The position numbers and the translations under genes are program-made. Below are positions 33,308 to 42,010 of a stretch of 64,000 nt of DNA, one piece after another. Every line of letters starts with the position of its first letter. Within the stretch, counting starts at the first letter, position 1. This DNA is from JADMIH01 sp035274425 (GTDB lineage: Bacteria > Chloroflexota > Chloroflexia > QHBQ01 > JADMIH01): the NCBI GenBank assembly GCA_035274425.1, contig DATEOC010000023.1, positions 75,787-139,786 on the forward strand, read 5' to 3'. The notes beneath the pieces are model-generated. The model was not told the origin of the DNA, searched no databases, and saw only the letters and a program-made list of their open reading frames with translations.

Positions 33308-36300
33308 TTGAAGAGAAAGCTACAAATAAGGCGGCGCGACCTACTAATCACTCTCACTATGCTCGTTGCGTTGGGCGTTACCGCAGGGTTGATCCAATGG
33401 CAATCCAATTCTGCCCCAAACCCGCGCTCAGCACAACCTTTGCCGAAAGAGCATATACTCAATGCCCTATTGGCCCCTGAGCCAGGCGAGGGAAACGAAA
33501 GCGACTCGCTCCTGAGCCAGGACGCTTACTGGCAGGCGCGATACGGCTACCCCACCGGGCGGGCCGACCGCCAATGGCTCGCTGAAGCCGCGAAGCAAGA
33601 CAGGGATAATGTCAGGGATGGAGTGCCCATTGGGCAGGTGACGCAATACCCGGACAGCGCGTCGCCCCTGCTGCTCGATCCAGCCAGGTGGTTGAATATA
33701 GGCCCCAAGCCGCAAAACAGCAATACATGTGAGGTCTGTTTCTCCTTCGGTATTGTGGCGGGGCGCGTGAACGACATCGTGGTGGTCCCTATGACCCCCA
33801 CTATTGCCTTCATAGCCTCCGATGGGGGCGGCGTGTGGAAGACCACCAACTGTTGCAGCCCCGCAACCTCGTGGACTTCTACAATGGATGACCCACTCAT
33901 CTCAACTACCGCCATAGGCGACCTGAAATACGACGCCGCCAGCAACACTCTATATGCGGGCACGGGCGACCTGCGCTTCGGCTCATTCTCCTTCGGTAGC
34001 GCGGGCCTCTTGAAGAGCACCGACCTGGGCGCTACGTGGCAGGTCAAGGGTGCCGACATATTCGGCGCAGCCCTGCCCCAGCCCGCAGGCCAGTACCCGC
34101 AGTACGACTCCATCGGCAAGGTGGAAGTGGACCCCCGGAACAGCAACAACCTTATCGTAGGCACTAAGACGGGCGTCTACTTCTCCTATAACGCGGGTAA
34201 CGATTGGGCTGGCCCATGCTTGCCCGACCCATTCCCCAACCAGCGCCAGGACATCACCTCGATACTGGTGATGACCAACACAGGCAACATCACCGACCTC
34301 TTCGTCGCTGTCGGCTCCCGCGGGTTCAGCACCACCGTCCAGTACAACCTCGCGGAGAATGGCGCGAACGGTATCTACAAGGCCACCGTGCCCGCCAGCG
34401 GCTGCCCCACCAACTGGTCCCTTGTCAGCCGCCCTAACAACGGCTGGCTACCCGAGTCGGGCAGCGGCAATCGCATCCAGGTGACAGCCGAGAACGACTA
34501 CGTCGCCGGCAACCCCCTCGGCCGTATAGACATGGCCTTCGCTCCCAGCAATCCTGACTATATTTACGCTGAAGTGCAGGCAATCGCCGACAACATCGGG
34601 GGCGCGATACAGAGGGGCGGTCTGCTCGGCATCTGGCGCTCCACCGACAGGGGCGCGACCTGGGAGCAGCGCACCACCGCTGAAGACCTTGAAGCGGCCC
34701 AGGACCTCTGCGGAGGCACTTGCGTCGGGGACGTGCTGGCGGTGTGTGGCGACGTGGCCCAGAACTGGTACGACCAGCACATCGCTGTAGACCCCAACGA
34801 CCCAGATACCATCTTCTTTGACAATATCAACGCCTGGCGGTCCAACGATGGAGGTGATACCGTCCGCGACCTCACCTGCGGATACGCCACCATCAACGTA
34901 CCGCGCCCCGTGCACGTAGACCACCACGCCATCACCTTCTTCCCCGGCTCATCGAGCCAGGTGATGTTCGGCAGCGACGGCGGCGTCTATTACAGCGCGA
35001 ACGCCAACGCACCCGACCCGGCTGCCGTGACGTTCCAGAATCTCAACGCCACTCTCAACACGATAGAGTTCTACGGCGGCGACATCAGCGCCAACTTCGC
35101 GACGTCACCGCTACCTTTCGCGGTTGCAGGAGCGCAGGACAACGCCTCATCTGCCTGGACGGGCGACCCGCAGATTGGGCCATTCGCGTGGGACCAGCAG
35201 ATCGGCGGCGACGGTATGTTCGCCCGCATCGAGCCTGTGCTGGGACAGCGAGTATATATGGAGGCCCAGGGCGGCGCGCTTCGACGCTCCGAGAATGGGC
35301 CTTTCGGTAATTACCCACTCATGACGGTAGCTACCAACTACACGGCAGACGCACCACGCCTCAGCTTCATCTTCCCCTACGAGATTTACAAGGGCGTGCC
35401 GACAGGGACCGCCGGGGGCGGCGAGGACTGCCCGATCACCGGCTGCGAGCACATGATTGGGGGTGGCTACCGCGTATGGGAGCATAACACCGGCGCGTCC
35501 ACCACCGAGCAATGGACGCCGATCAGTCAGGACCTTACCAAGAACACCCTGGCCGACCGATCTTTCATCAACCAACTCGCCTATGCTTACAGGACCGACA
35601 ACTTCGCGATAGTGGGCACCAACGACGGCAACGTAGCTATCGGCTACAACCTGCACATGCGCCCCGTGCTGTCGGCCACCTTCGTCAACGTCACGGGCGG
35701 CAATACCGTGCTGCCCAACCGCCCGGTCCTCGATGTGGCCCTCGACCCAGGCGTCATGATAACCACTACAGCACCCATCGGATATGCTGCTGTCGGTGGC
35801 TTCGACCAGAACACGCCTTCTACTCCCGGCCATGTCTTCCGGGTGACGTGCGGCCTCAACTGCGCGACCTTCACCTGGGCCAACAAGAGCGGCAACCTGC
35901 CGAACGTACCTATCAACGCGATAGCGGTCAACCCCCGCTTCCCGCAGCAGGTCTTCGCGGGGAGCGACTGGGGCGTCTACTATACGAACGACGTAACGGT
36001 GGCCTCACCGACGTGGTTCCGCTTCAGCAGCGGGATGCCCAGCGTCATGGTATGGGACTTCGCGATTGACCGGGGCTTCACTACACTGGCGGCGTTCACG
36101 AGGAGCCGGGGCGCGTTCGTCTGGCAGCTGCCCAGCGCGCCATTCGTAATCACTCCCACCCCCACAGTCACGGGCACGCCTCCTACCGCCACACGCACTG
36201 CTACCGTTGGGACGCGTACTCCCGCAGTGCCGCCAACTTATACGCAAGCACCAACCGGCACGGCGACCAGTACCTTCACACCACAGCCGACCGCCACGCC

Positions 36301-37816
36301 TCTCCCCTGCGGCATCAATTCCCTCTTGTTCGAGGGCTTCGAGACCGGAACGCTTGGCGTGTTCACCGCGACAACCACAATAGGGAGCGAGGAACAAGCC
36401 TGGGAGCCTGCCAATTCGGTAGCCTATGCGGGAAGCTGGTCGGCACACATAGAGAATAACACTGTAATAGCCGACCAGCGCCTGGAGATGCGTAACGCCA
36501 TAACTATCCCCGTGGCCCCTGCTGCGGCGCAGTTGCAGTTCTACCACCGCTTCAAGTTCGAAGTGGTAATATTACAGGGCACATATGATGGTGGAGTGCT
36601 CGAATACTCGGCCAACGGTGGGGCTTGGACCGATGCAGGTTCGCTCATAACCGAAGGCCAGTACAACTCCATCATCGTCGGACCTGACAATCCTCTACAG
36701 GGCCGCCAGGGATGGGGCGGGCAGAGTCCAGGTTACCCGGACTTCCAGCGTGTCACCGTGAACCTCGACACGCTACGCGGGCAGAACGTCAAGTTCCGCT
36801 ACCGCCACGGCAGCGATCAGAACACCGGCGAAGAGGGTTGGTACGTAGATAACGTCCTCTTCACCTCTGGCGTGGCATGCGCGACAGGTACGGCTACACC
36901 TATACCCCCGACGCAGACGCCCGGCGGACCCACTGCTACTCTGGTGCCTACATCGCCACCCACAAACACAGTAGTGGTGCCTAGCGCTACCCCACAGCTA
37001 CCAACACAGACACCCGGCGGACCTACCGCTACCCTGGTGCCCACATCGCCACCCACGAACACAGTAGCACCATCTAATACGGTTGTGGTGCCAAGCGCTA
37101 CCCCACGCCCACCTACACAGACACCTGGTGGACCTACTGCTACAACCGAGCCTACCGCTGTGCCTAGCGCCACAGCTACAGTATGCACCATCTCCTTCAC
37201 GGATGTGCCTCCCGATAGCACCTTCTACATCTGGATCAGGTGTCTGGCGTGTAGAGGCATCATCTCAGGCTACTCTGATGGCACCTTCAAGCCAGGCAAC
37301 GAGATTACTCGTGGCCAGATAGCCAAGATGGTGAGTAACGCCGCAGGCTTCGATGAAGACCCAGGGCCACAGATATACGAGGATGTAGACGCCAACAACC
37401 CCTTCTACGCCTGGATCAACCGTCTGTCGATGAGGGGGCACATGGGTGGTTATCCTTGTGGCACAGTCCCGGAGGAGCCATGCAACCCTCCTGACAACCG
37501 CCCATACTTCAGGCCATTCGCCAGCGCCACTCGTGGGCAGCTATCCAAGATAGTCTCCAATGCAGCAGGAGTAGTTGGCGACCCGAGTGGCTTGTACTAC
37601 ACGGATGTACCGGAGGATAACCCCTTCTACGTGTGGATCATGCGCCTCACCAACATAGGTGTGATGTCAGGTTACCCATGCGGAGGACCTGGCGAGCCTT
37701 GTGACGATCAGAACCGTCCATACTTCCGGCCATTCACCAACGTGACGAGAGGGCAGGCATCGAAGATAGTCTCTAACACTTTCTATCCTGATTGTCAGAC
37801 CCCCTCAAGACGCTGA
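33308..37816 (+). CDS. Secreted BNR/sortilin-like beta-propeller protein with SLH domains
   Basis: A 1502-aa cell-surface protein from TTG 33308, chosen because AAGGAGG lies 8 nt upstream. A membrane-spanning or signal segment lies at ~11-32. Residues ~100-945 have sialidase/VPS10-type repeats (GGGVWKTTN, LLKSTDLGATWQ, IWRSTDRGATWEQR). A Thr/Pro linker (~948-1001) leads to a MAM/immune-inhibitor-A-like beta domain (~1002-1190, LLFEGFETGTLG...EEGWYVDNVLF). A second Thr/Pro linker follows. Three SLH domains (~1292-1500) probably bind secondary cell-wall polymer. The SLH loops carry Cys inserts (YPCGTVPEEPC, YPCGGPGEPC). It is first of four consecutive SLH genes and could serve in polymer degradation or adhesion; no catalytic residues are assigned. 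Confidence 0.85.
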   Translation: MKRKLQIRRRDLLITLTMLVALGVTAGLIQWQSNSAPNPRSAQPLPKEHILNALLAPEPGEGNESDSLLSQDAYWQARYGYPTGRADRQWLAEAAKQDRDNVRDGVPIGQVTQYPDSASPLLLDPARWLNIGPKPQNSNTCEVCFSFGIVAGRVNDIVVVPMTPTIAFIASDGGGVWKTTNCCSPATSWTSTMDDPLISTTAIGDLKYDAASNTLYAGTGDLRFGSFSFGSAGLLKSTDLGATWQVKGADIFGAALPQPAGQYPQYDSIGKVEVDPRNSNNLIVGTKTGVYFSYNAGNDWAGPCLPDPFPNQRQDITSILVMTNTGNITDLFVAVGSRGFSTTVQYNLAENGANGIYKATVPASGCPTNWSLVSRPNNGWLPESGSGNRIQVTAENDYVAGNPLGRIDMAFAPSNPDYIYAEVQAIADNIGGAIQRGGLLGIWRSTDRGATWEQRTTAEDLEAAQDLCGGTCVGDVLAVCGDVAQNWYDQHIAVDPNDPDTIFFDNINAWRSNDGGDTVRDLTCGYATINVPRPVHVDHHAITFFPGSSSQVMFGSDGGVYYSANANAPDPAAVTFQNLNATLNTIEFYGGDISANFATSPLPFAVAGAQDNASSAWTGDPQIGPFAWDQQIGGDGMFARIEPVLGQRVYMEAQGGALRRSENGPFGNYPLMTVATNYTADAPRLSFIFPYEIYKGVPTGTAGGGEDCPITGCEHMIGGGYRVWEHNTGASTTEQWTPISQDLTKNTLADRSFINQLAYAYRTDNFAIVGTNDGNVAIGYNLHMRPVLSATFVNVTGGNTVLPNRPVLDVALDPGVMITTTAPIGYAAVGGFDQNTPSTPGHVFRVTCGLNCATFTWANKSGNLPNVPINAIAVNPRFPQQVFAGSDWGVYYTNDVTVASPTWFRFSSGMPSVMVWDFAIDRGFTTLAAFTRSRGAFVWQLPSAPFVITPTPTVTGTPPTATRTATVGTRTPAVPPTYTQAPTGTATSTFTPQPTATPLPCGINSLLFEGFETGTLGVFTATTTIGSEEQAWEPANSVAYAGSWSAHIENNTVIADQRLEMRNAITIPVAPAAAQLQFYHRFKFEVVILQGTYDGGVLEYSANGGAWTDAGSLITEGQYNSIIVGPDNPLQGRQGWGGQSPGYPDFQRVTVNLDTLRGQNVKFRYRHGSDQNTGEEGWYVDNVLFTSGVACATGTATPIPPTQTPGGPTATLVPTSPPTNTVVVPSATPQLPTQTPGGPTATLVPTSPPTNTVAPSNTVVVPSATPRPPTQTPGGPTATTEPTAVPSATATVCTISFTDVPPDSTFYIWIRCLACRGIISGYSDGTFKPGNEITRGQIAKMVSNAAGFDEDPGPQIYEDVDANNPFYAWINRLSMRGHMGGYPCGTVPEEPCNPPDNRPYFRPFASATRGQLSKIVSNAAGVVGDPSGLYYTDVPEDNPFYVWIMRLTNIGVMSGYPCGGPGEPCDDQNRPYFRPFTNVTRGQASKIVSNTFYPDCQTPSRR

Positions 37817-37850
37817 TGCCAGTAGTTATGAGCAGCGATAGCCTATAGGA

Positions 37851-37900
37851 GACGGTTCAAGCAGAGAGGACACAGAAGTGCCCTTTCTGCTTGAACCGTC
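37851..37900. terminator. 15-bp hairpin between SLH genes
   Basis: Arms 37851-37865 and 37886-37900 are perfectly complementary with a 20-nt loop. There is no T-tract, so it may be an attenuating or mRNA-processing structure rather than a terminator. Confidence 0.55.
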
Positions 37901-37926
37901 AGCAACCAGGAAGGAGCTTGTAAAGC

Positions 37927-40900
37927 ATGAAACGTACAATTGCAGCCGTAGCAGCACTTTTGCTCATACTGGGCGTTGCGGCGCTATCTACCAGGGGCGG
38001 GTACACTACCAGTGAAGCCTCAGCAGCCCTGGCGAGCGTGGCGGAAGCGCAAAAGTCGTTTGGCCCGCCCCAGGTCATACGGGCCACCCATAGCGACACG
38101 TCGCCGCCTTTGCGAACGCTTAAGTCTAAGCCCTTACCCCCATCGCAAATGGGCGATAAGGAGATAGAAAACCCCAGGCTGCCAAATAGACCCCCGCCCC
38201 TGTACGCCCCCGTCGATACGGTCGTCCAAAGCGCCTTCGGCGCGCTGGCTATGCCTACTCCTATAATCACCTTCGAGGGGTACAGGCAGGCAGACAACTA
38301 CGCCAATAACAATGGTCTGGGCGTGCTCCCACCTGATACCCAGGGAGATATTGGCCCGAATCACTATTTCCAGTGGAACAATATCGGTATCAGGATATTC
38401 GACAGGGCAGGAAATACAGTGTACGGCCCGGTGAACGGCAATACCATCTTCGACCAGTTCACCCCGAACTGCGCACAGCCTTTTCCCGCTGGCAATAACG
38501 GCGACCCCATAGTCCTCTACGACACTATGGCGGGACGCTGGATCGCCAGCCAGTTCAAGGTAAACCAGACCCTCACCGGACCGAGCTACCAGTGTATAGC
38601 TATCTCGACCGACTCCGACCCTACCGGCAGCTATCACCGCTACGAGTTCCTAACGAGCGCCAACCTCTTTGAGGACTATCCACACTTTGGAGTGTGGCCT
38701 GAAGCGTACTATATGGCTACCAACGAGTTCTCCAACGCGGTAACGTTCGATGGCGCGGGTTTCTTCGCGTTCGACCGGGCCAAGATGCTCGTCGGCGACG
38801 CGACCGCCACTATGCAATACTATCACCTCGCCGCGCCGGAGGGCGGTTATCTTCCCTCCGATCTGGACGGTGCAACACTTCCCCCTGCGGGAAGCCCGAA
38901 CTTCTTCATCACCTCGGAGGATGTGAGTCCAGATAGGCTGAAGATGTACAAGTTCCATGCGGACTTCATAACACCCACCAATTCGACCTTCGTCGGCCCG
39001 ATCCTGATAAATGTCGCGCCCTTCGATAGCGAGCTATGCACCGCTGACAGGGGAGCGTGCATACCACAACCCAACACGGCGCAGGCATTGGAAACCCTTA
39101 GCGACCGACTGATGTATCGTCTCGCGTACCGCAACTTCGGCACCCACGAGTCGCTGGTAGTCAACCAGACGGTAGACGCCGATGGGGCGGGTAAGGGGGG
39201 CGTGCGCTGGTACGAACTGAGGTCGCCCAACACAACGCCCGTCGTGTACCAGCAGAGCACATACGCTCCGGACGCCGACCACAGGTGGATGGGGAGTATA
39301 GCGCAGGATAGACAAGGGAACATGGCCCTCGGCTTCAGCGTGTCGAACGCAAGCACTCTCTTCCCCACAATCCGCTACACGGGCAGGCTCGTGACCGACC
39401 CCTTGAACCAGATGTCGCAGGGGGAGACCACGATGTACCCGGGAGGCGGCTCGCAGACGGGATATGCTCGTTGGGGCGACTACAGCATGATGGGCATTGA
39501 CCCCCTGGACGATTGCACCTTCTGGTATACGCAAGAGTATTACGCGAGCACCAGCGACGGGGAGTGGACCACGCGTGTCGGCTCGTTCAAATTCCCGGGC
39601 TGCACCGCTGGTGGAATAACGCCCACCGCTACCGTCACCGGCACGCCGCCTACGGCCACGAGCACCGTTACCATCGCGCCACCAACAGCAACGGGCACCT
39701 CGACCGGCACCTCAACTCCGGGCGGACCCACATCGACACCCGCCGCGACCCTTCCGCCCAAGGAAGTCCTGTATGATCAATTCAATCAGCAGAGCGTCCT
39801 GGGCAGCCCCTCGTTCAGAGGTAGCACCTTCATCCAGGTAGCGGATGACTTCACTGTGCCCATGACGCAGACCTGGGAGGTCAACAGAGTTGAAGTTGAT
39901 GGTTTCTACGACCCTGACACCGCACGTGCCACGACGGTCGATGTCATTATCTACGCGGCGTCACCTGTAACGCCCACATTGCCGGGAGCCGCCGTCTTCA
40001 CGCAAACCAACATCATCCCCGACGGGGGTCTGAATGATGGCGTATTCAACATACCCCTCAACCCACCCGCGTCCCTACCGGCAGGGACTTTCTGGGTGTC
40101 AGTCATAGGCAACATCAATGGCGCAGGTCGCTGGCTATGGCTTGATCGCCTGCCGCCACCCGCGGGTAACCCGGCTGTCGCCAGGAGTCCAGCCAATATC
40201 AACCCCGCGTGTCGAGATTGGAATCTCCGTGGGATATGTGTGGCAGGCTCTGGAGCCGACCCCGACCAGACGTTCCGCCTGACCGGACGCAGGTTCGTCT
40301 CAGGTGGCGGTGGCACGGCTACCGTAACGGCCACTGTGGGAGGGACGAGCACAGCCGTCGCGACAGGCACGAATACGGCAGTGCTACCCTCCGCGACCAT
40401 GACAGCCGTAGGCCCAACCTCCACACTTATCCCAACCCAGACGCCCGGCGGAGCTACGGCCACGCTTGTTCCGACGCAAACTGCCCTACCCACAGGCACG
40501 AATACTGTGGCGGTACCGACAGCGACAGTTACGGCAATCGTGCCAAGCGCCACGACGACCGCCATCGTGCCGACACAGACACAAGTTGGGGCAACCTCTA
40601 CGCTCGCACCGACGCAAACCGCATCCGCTACCCGCACTAATACCGTGGTGGCCCCCAGCGCGACACGTACTGCTACCGTCGTGCCTACGCAGACATCTGT
40701 TGGAGCGACCGCTACAATAGTGCCTACAACTGTACCCACAAGCACAGCTTTGCCCAGTAACACGGTTGCGGTGCCAAGTGCTACGCAACGCCCACCAACA
40801 CAAACCCCTGTTGGTCCCACCAATACAATAATGCCGACAAGCGCTCCGAGCAACACGGTAGCGGTCCCAAGCTCTACCGCAGTCTCTAGCGCTACCCCTC

Positions 40901-41703
40901 GGCCACCTACACAGACGCCCGGCGGGGCTACATCTATACCCACTAACACGGTAGCACCATCTAATACAGTAGCAGTACCTAGTGCTACGCAACGCCCAGC
41001 AACCCAGACACCTGGCGGCACGACTGCTACGACCGAACCTACCTCCACCCCCCAGCCCACAGCTACAGTATGCACCATCTCCTTCACGGATGTGCCTCCC
41101 GACAGCACTTTCTACATCTGGATCAGGTGTCTGGCGTGTAGAGGCATCATCTCAGGCTACTCTGATGGCACCTTCAAGCCTGGTAATGAGATTACTCGTG
41201 GCCAGATAGCCAAGATGGTGAGTAACGCCGCAGGCTTCGAGGAAGACCCAGGTCCTCAGATATATGAGGATGTGAACCTCGACAACCCCTTCTATCGGTG
41301 GATCAATCGTCTCTCGATGAGGGGACACATGGGTGGATACGAGTGCGGATTAGTGCCGGAGGAGCCATGCGTCCCACCGGATAACCGCCCATACTTCAGG
41401 CCATTCGCCAATGCCACTCGCGGGCAGCTATCGAAGATAGTCTCCAACGCGGCGGGGATAGTTGGCGACCCGAGTGGCTTGTACTACACGGACGTGCCTC
41501 CAAGCAACCCCTTCTACGTGTGGATCATGCGTCTCACCAATATAGGTGTGATGTCAGGTTACCCATGCGGAGGACCTGGGGAGCCATGTGACGAAGAAAA
41601 CCGACCATACTTCCGCCCATTCACCAACGTGACGAGAGGCCAGGCATCGAAGATAGTGTCCAACACCTTCTTCCCTGATTGCCAGACCCCTTCGAGACCG
41701 TAA
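37927..41703 (+). CDS. SLH surface protein with PPDTNGDVGPNHY-type domain
   Basis: A 1258-aa secreted protein with signal peptide (hydrophobic 5-23). Residues ~95-555 form a domain shared with the next two genes (LPPDTQGDIGPNHYFQWNN, NGDPIVLYDTMAGRWIASQF, YRNFGTHESLVVNQ, WGDYSMMGIDPLDDCTFWYTQEYY); it looks beta-propeller-like. After a Thr/Pro linker, ~616-795 is an unrelated beta-sandwich-like domain (VADDFTVPMTQTWEVNRVEVDGFY). A very long Thr/Pro/Val linker of ~250 residues follows, then three SLH domains (~1051-1255). The Shine-Dalgarno is AAGGAG. The linker DNA is internally repetitive and likely unstable. Confidence 0.85.
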   Translation: MKRTIAAVAALLLILGVAALSTRGGYTTSEASAALASVAEAQKSFGPPQVIRATHSDTSPPLRTLKSKPLPPSQMGDKEIENPRLPNRPPPLYAPVDTVVQSAFGALAMPTPIITFEGYRQADNYANNNGLGVLPPDTQGDIGPNHYFQWNNIGIRIFDRAGNTVYGPVNGNTIFDQFTPNCAQPFPAGNNGDPIVLYDTMAGRWIASQFKVNQTLTGPSYQCIAISTDSDPTGSYHRYEFLTSANLFEDYPHFGVWPEAYYMATNEFSNAVTFDGAGFFAFDRAKMLVGDATATMQYYHLAAPEGGYLPSDLDGATLPPAGSPNFFITSEDVSPDRLKMYKFHADFITPTNSTFVGPILINVAPFDSELCTADRGACIPQPNTAQALETLSDRLMYRLAYRNFGTHESLVVNQTVDADGAGKGGVRWYELRSPNTTPVVYQQSTYAPDADHRWMGSIAQDRQGNMALGFSVSNASTLFPTIRYTGRLVTDPLNQMSQGETTMYPGGGSQTGYARWGDYSMMGIDPLDDCTFWYTQEYYASTSDGEWTTRVGSFKFPGCTAGGITPTATVTGTPPTATSTVTIAPPTATGTSTGTSTPGGPTSTPAATLPPKEVLYDQFNQQSVLGSPSFRGSTFIQVADDFTVPMTQTWEVNRVEVDGFYDPDTARATTVDVIIYAASPVTPTLPGAAVFTQTNIIPDGGLNDGVFNIPLNPPASLPAGTFWVSVIGNINGAGRWLWLDRLPPPAGNPAVARSPANINPACRDWNLRGICVAGSGADPDQTFRLTGRRFVSGGGGTATVTATVGGTSTAVATGTNTAVLPSATMTAVGPTSTLIPTQTPGGATATLVPTQTALPTGTNTVAVPTATVTAIVPSATTTAIVPTQTQVGATSTLAPTQTASATRTNTVVAPSATRTATVVPTQTSVGATATIVPTTVPTSTALPSNTVAVPSATQRPPTQTPVGPTNTIMPTSAPSNTVAVPSSTAVSSATPRPPTQTPGGATSIPTNTVAPSNTVAVPSATQRPATQTPGGTTATTEPTSTPQPTATVCTISFTDVPPDSTFYIWIRCLACRGIISGYSDGTFKPGNEITRGQIAKMVSNAAGFEEDPGPQIYEDVNLDNPFYRWINRLSMRGHMGGYECGLVPEEPCVPPDNRPYFRPFANATRGQLSKIVSNAAGIVGDPSGLYYTDVPPSNPFYVWIMRLTNIGVMSGYPCGGPGEPCDEENRPYFRPFTNVTRGQASKIVSNTFFPDCQTPSRP
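40315..41065 (+). repeat. Repetitive Thr/Pro linker coding DNA
   Basis: Imperfect repeats encode units such as PTQTPGG, TATLVPT and SNTVAVPSAT. The same units occur in the linkers at 36880-37180, 39610-39760, 43725-43840 and 47110-47250, so recombination between the four SLH genes is plausible. Confidence 0.85.
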
Positions 41704-41728
41704 CCCCGACTCCTTTTCATGGCGAATA

Positions 41729-41764
41729 GTAACAGGGGCATACATCGATGTATGCCCCTGTTAC
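41729..41764. terminator. 36-nt perfect palindrome after second SLH gene
   Basis: Two 18-nt halves are exactly complementary with no loop (centre 41746/41747). The core GGGGCAT/ATGCCCC is shared with the palindrome at 50593. It is placed like a terminator but also looks like a dispersed repeat. Confidence 0.75.
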
Positions 41765-41880
41765 CCTAAATTGTACGCCACCAAGGATGGCTAACGATGT
41801 AGAGCGTAGCGTACCCCCGCACGCCATTCTTTACTCCTTTATGCGTTCTCAAAGCGTGATTTTCGCTTGCTTATGGGGGA

Positions 41881-41937
41881 GTTATGTGGAATAATAAAGA
41901 TTACGTGCTACGTCTAAGCGGCCAGAGCGTGTGCATA
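41881..41937 (+). promoter_or_regulatory. Conserved 57-nt leader element, copy A
   Basis: A block upstream of the third SLH gene is 50/57 identical to 44544-44600, all seven differences being transitions. It contains a potential stem (41909-41915 with 41925-41931) around the loop AAGCGGCCA. It lies about 74 nt upstream of the start codon. Apart from this and the palindrome, 41704-42010 shows no gene. Confidence 0.7.
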
Positions 41938-42010
41938 GTTGGTTGCAGGCACATACATAAAATAGACTGCGCGAACTGGTTTCCGTATAGCAAGAAAGTG
42001 AGTAATAAGC

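Noticed and set aside
39951..41108. 385-aa minus-strand open frame rich in Val/Gly
   Set aside because: It mirrors the Thr/Pro linker and adjacent domain of the second SLH gene; its VGPTGVCVG repeats are the reverse reading of PTQTPGG units.
41881..41937. Known c-di-GMP or preQ1 riboswitch
   Set aside because: The conserved loop and stem do not match the consensus of these classes that I know.
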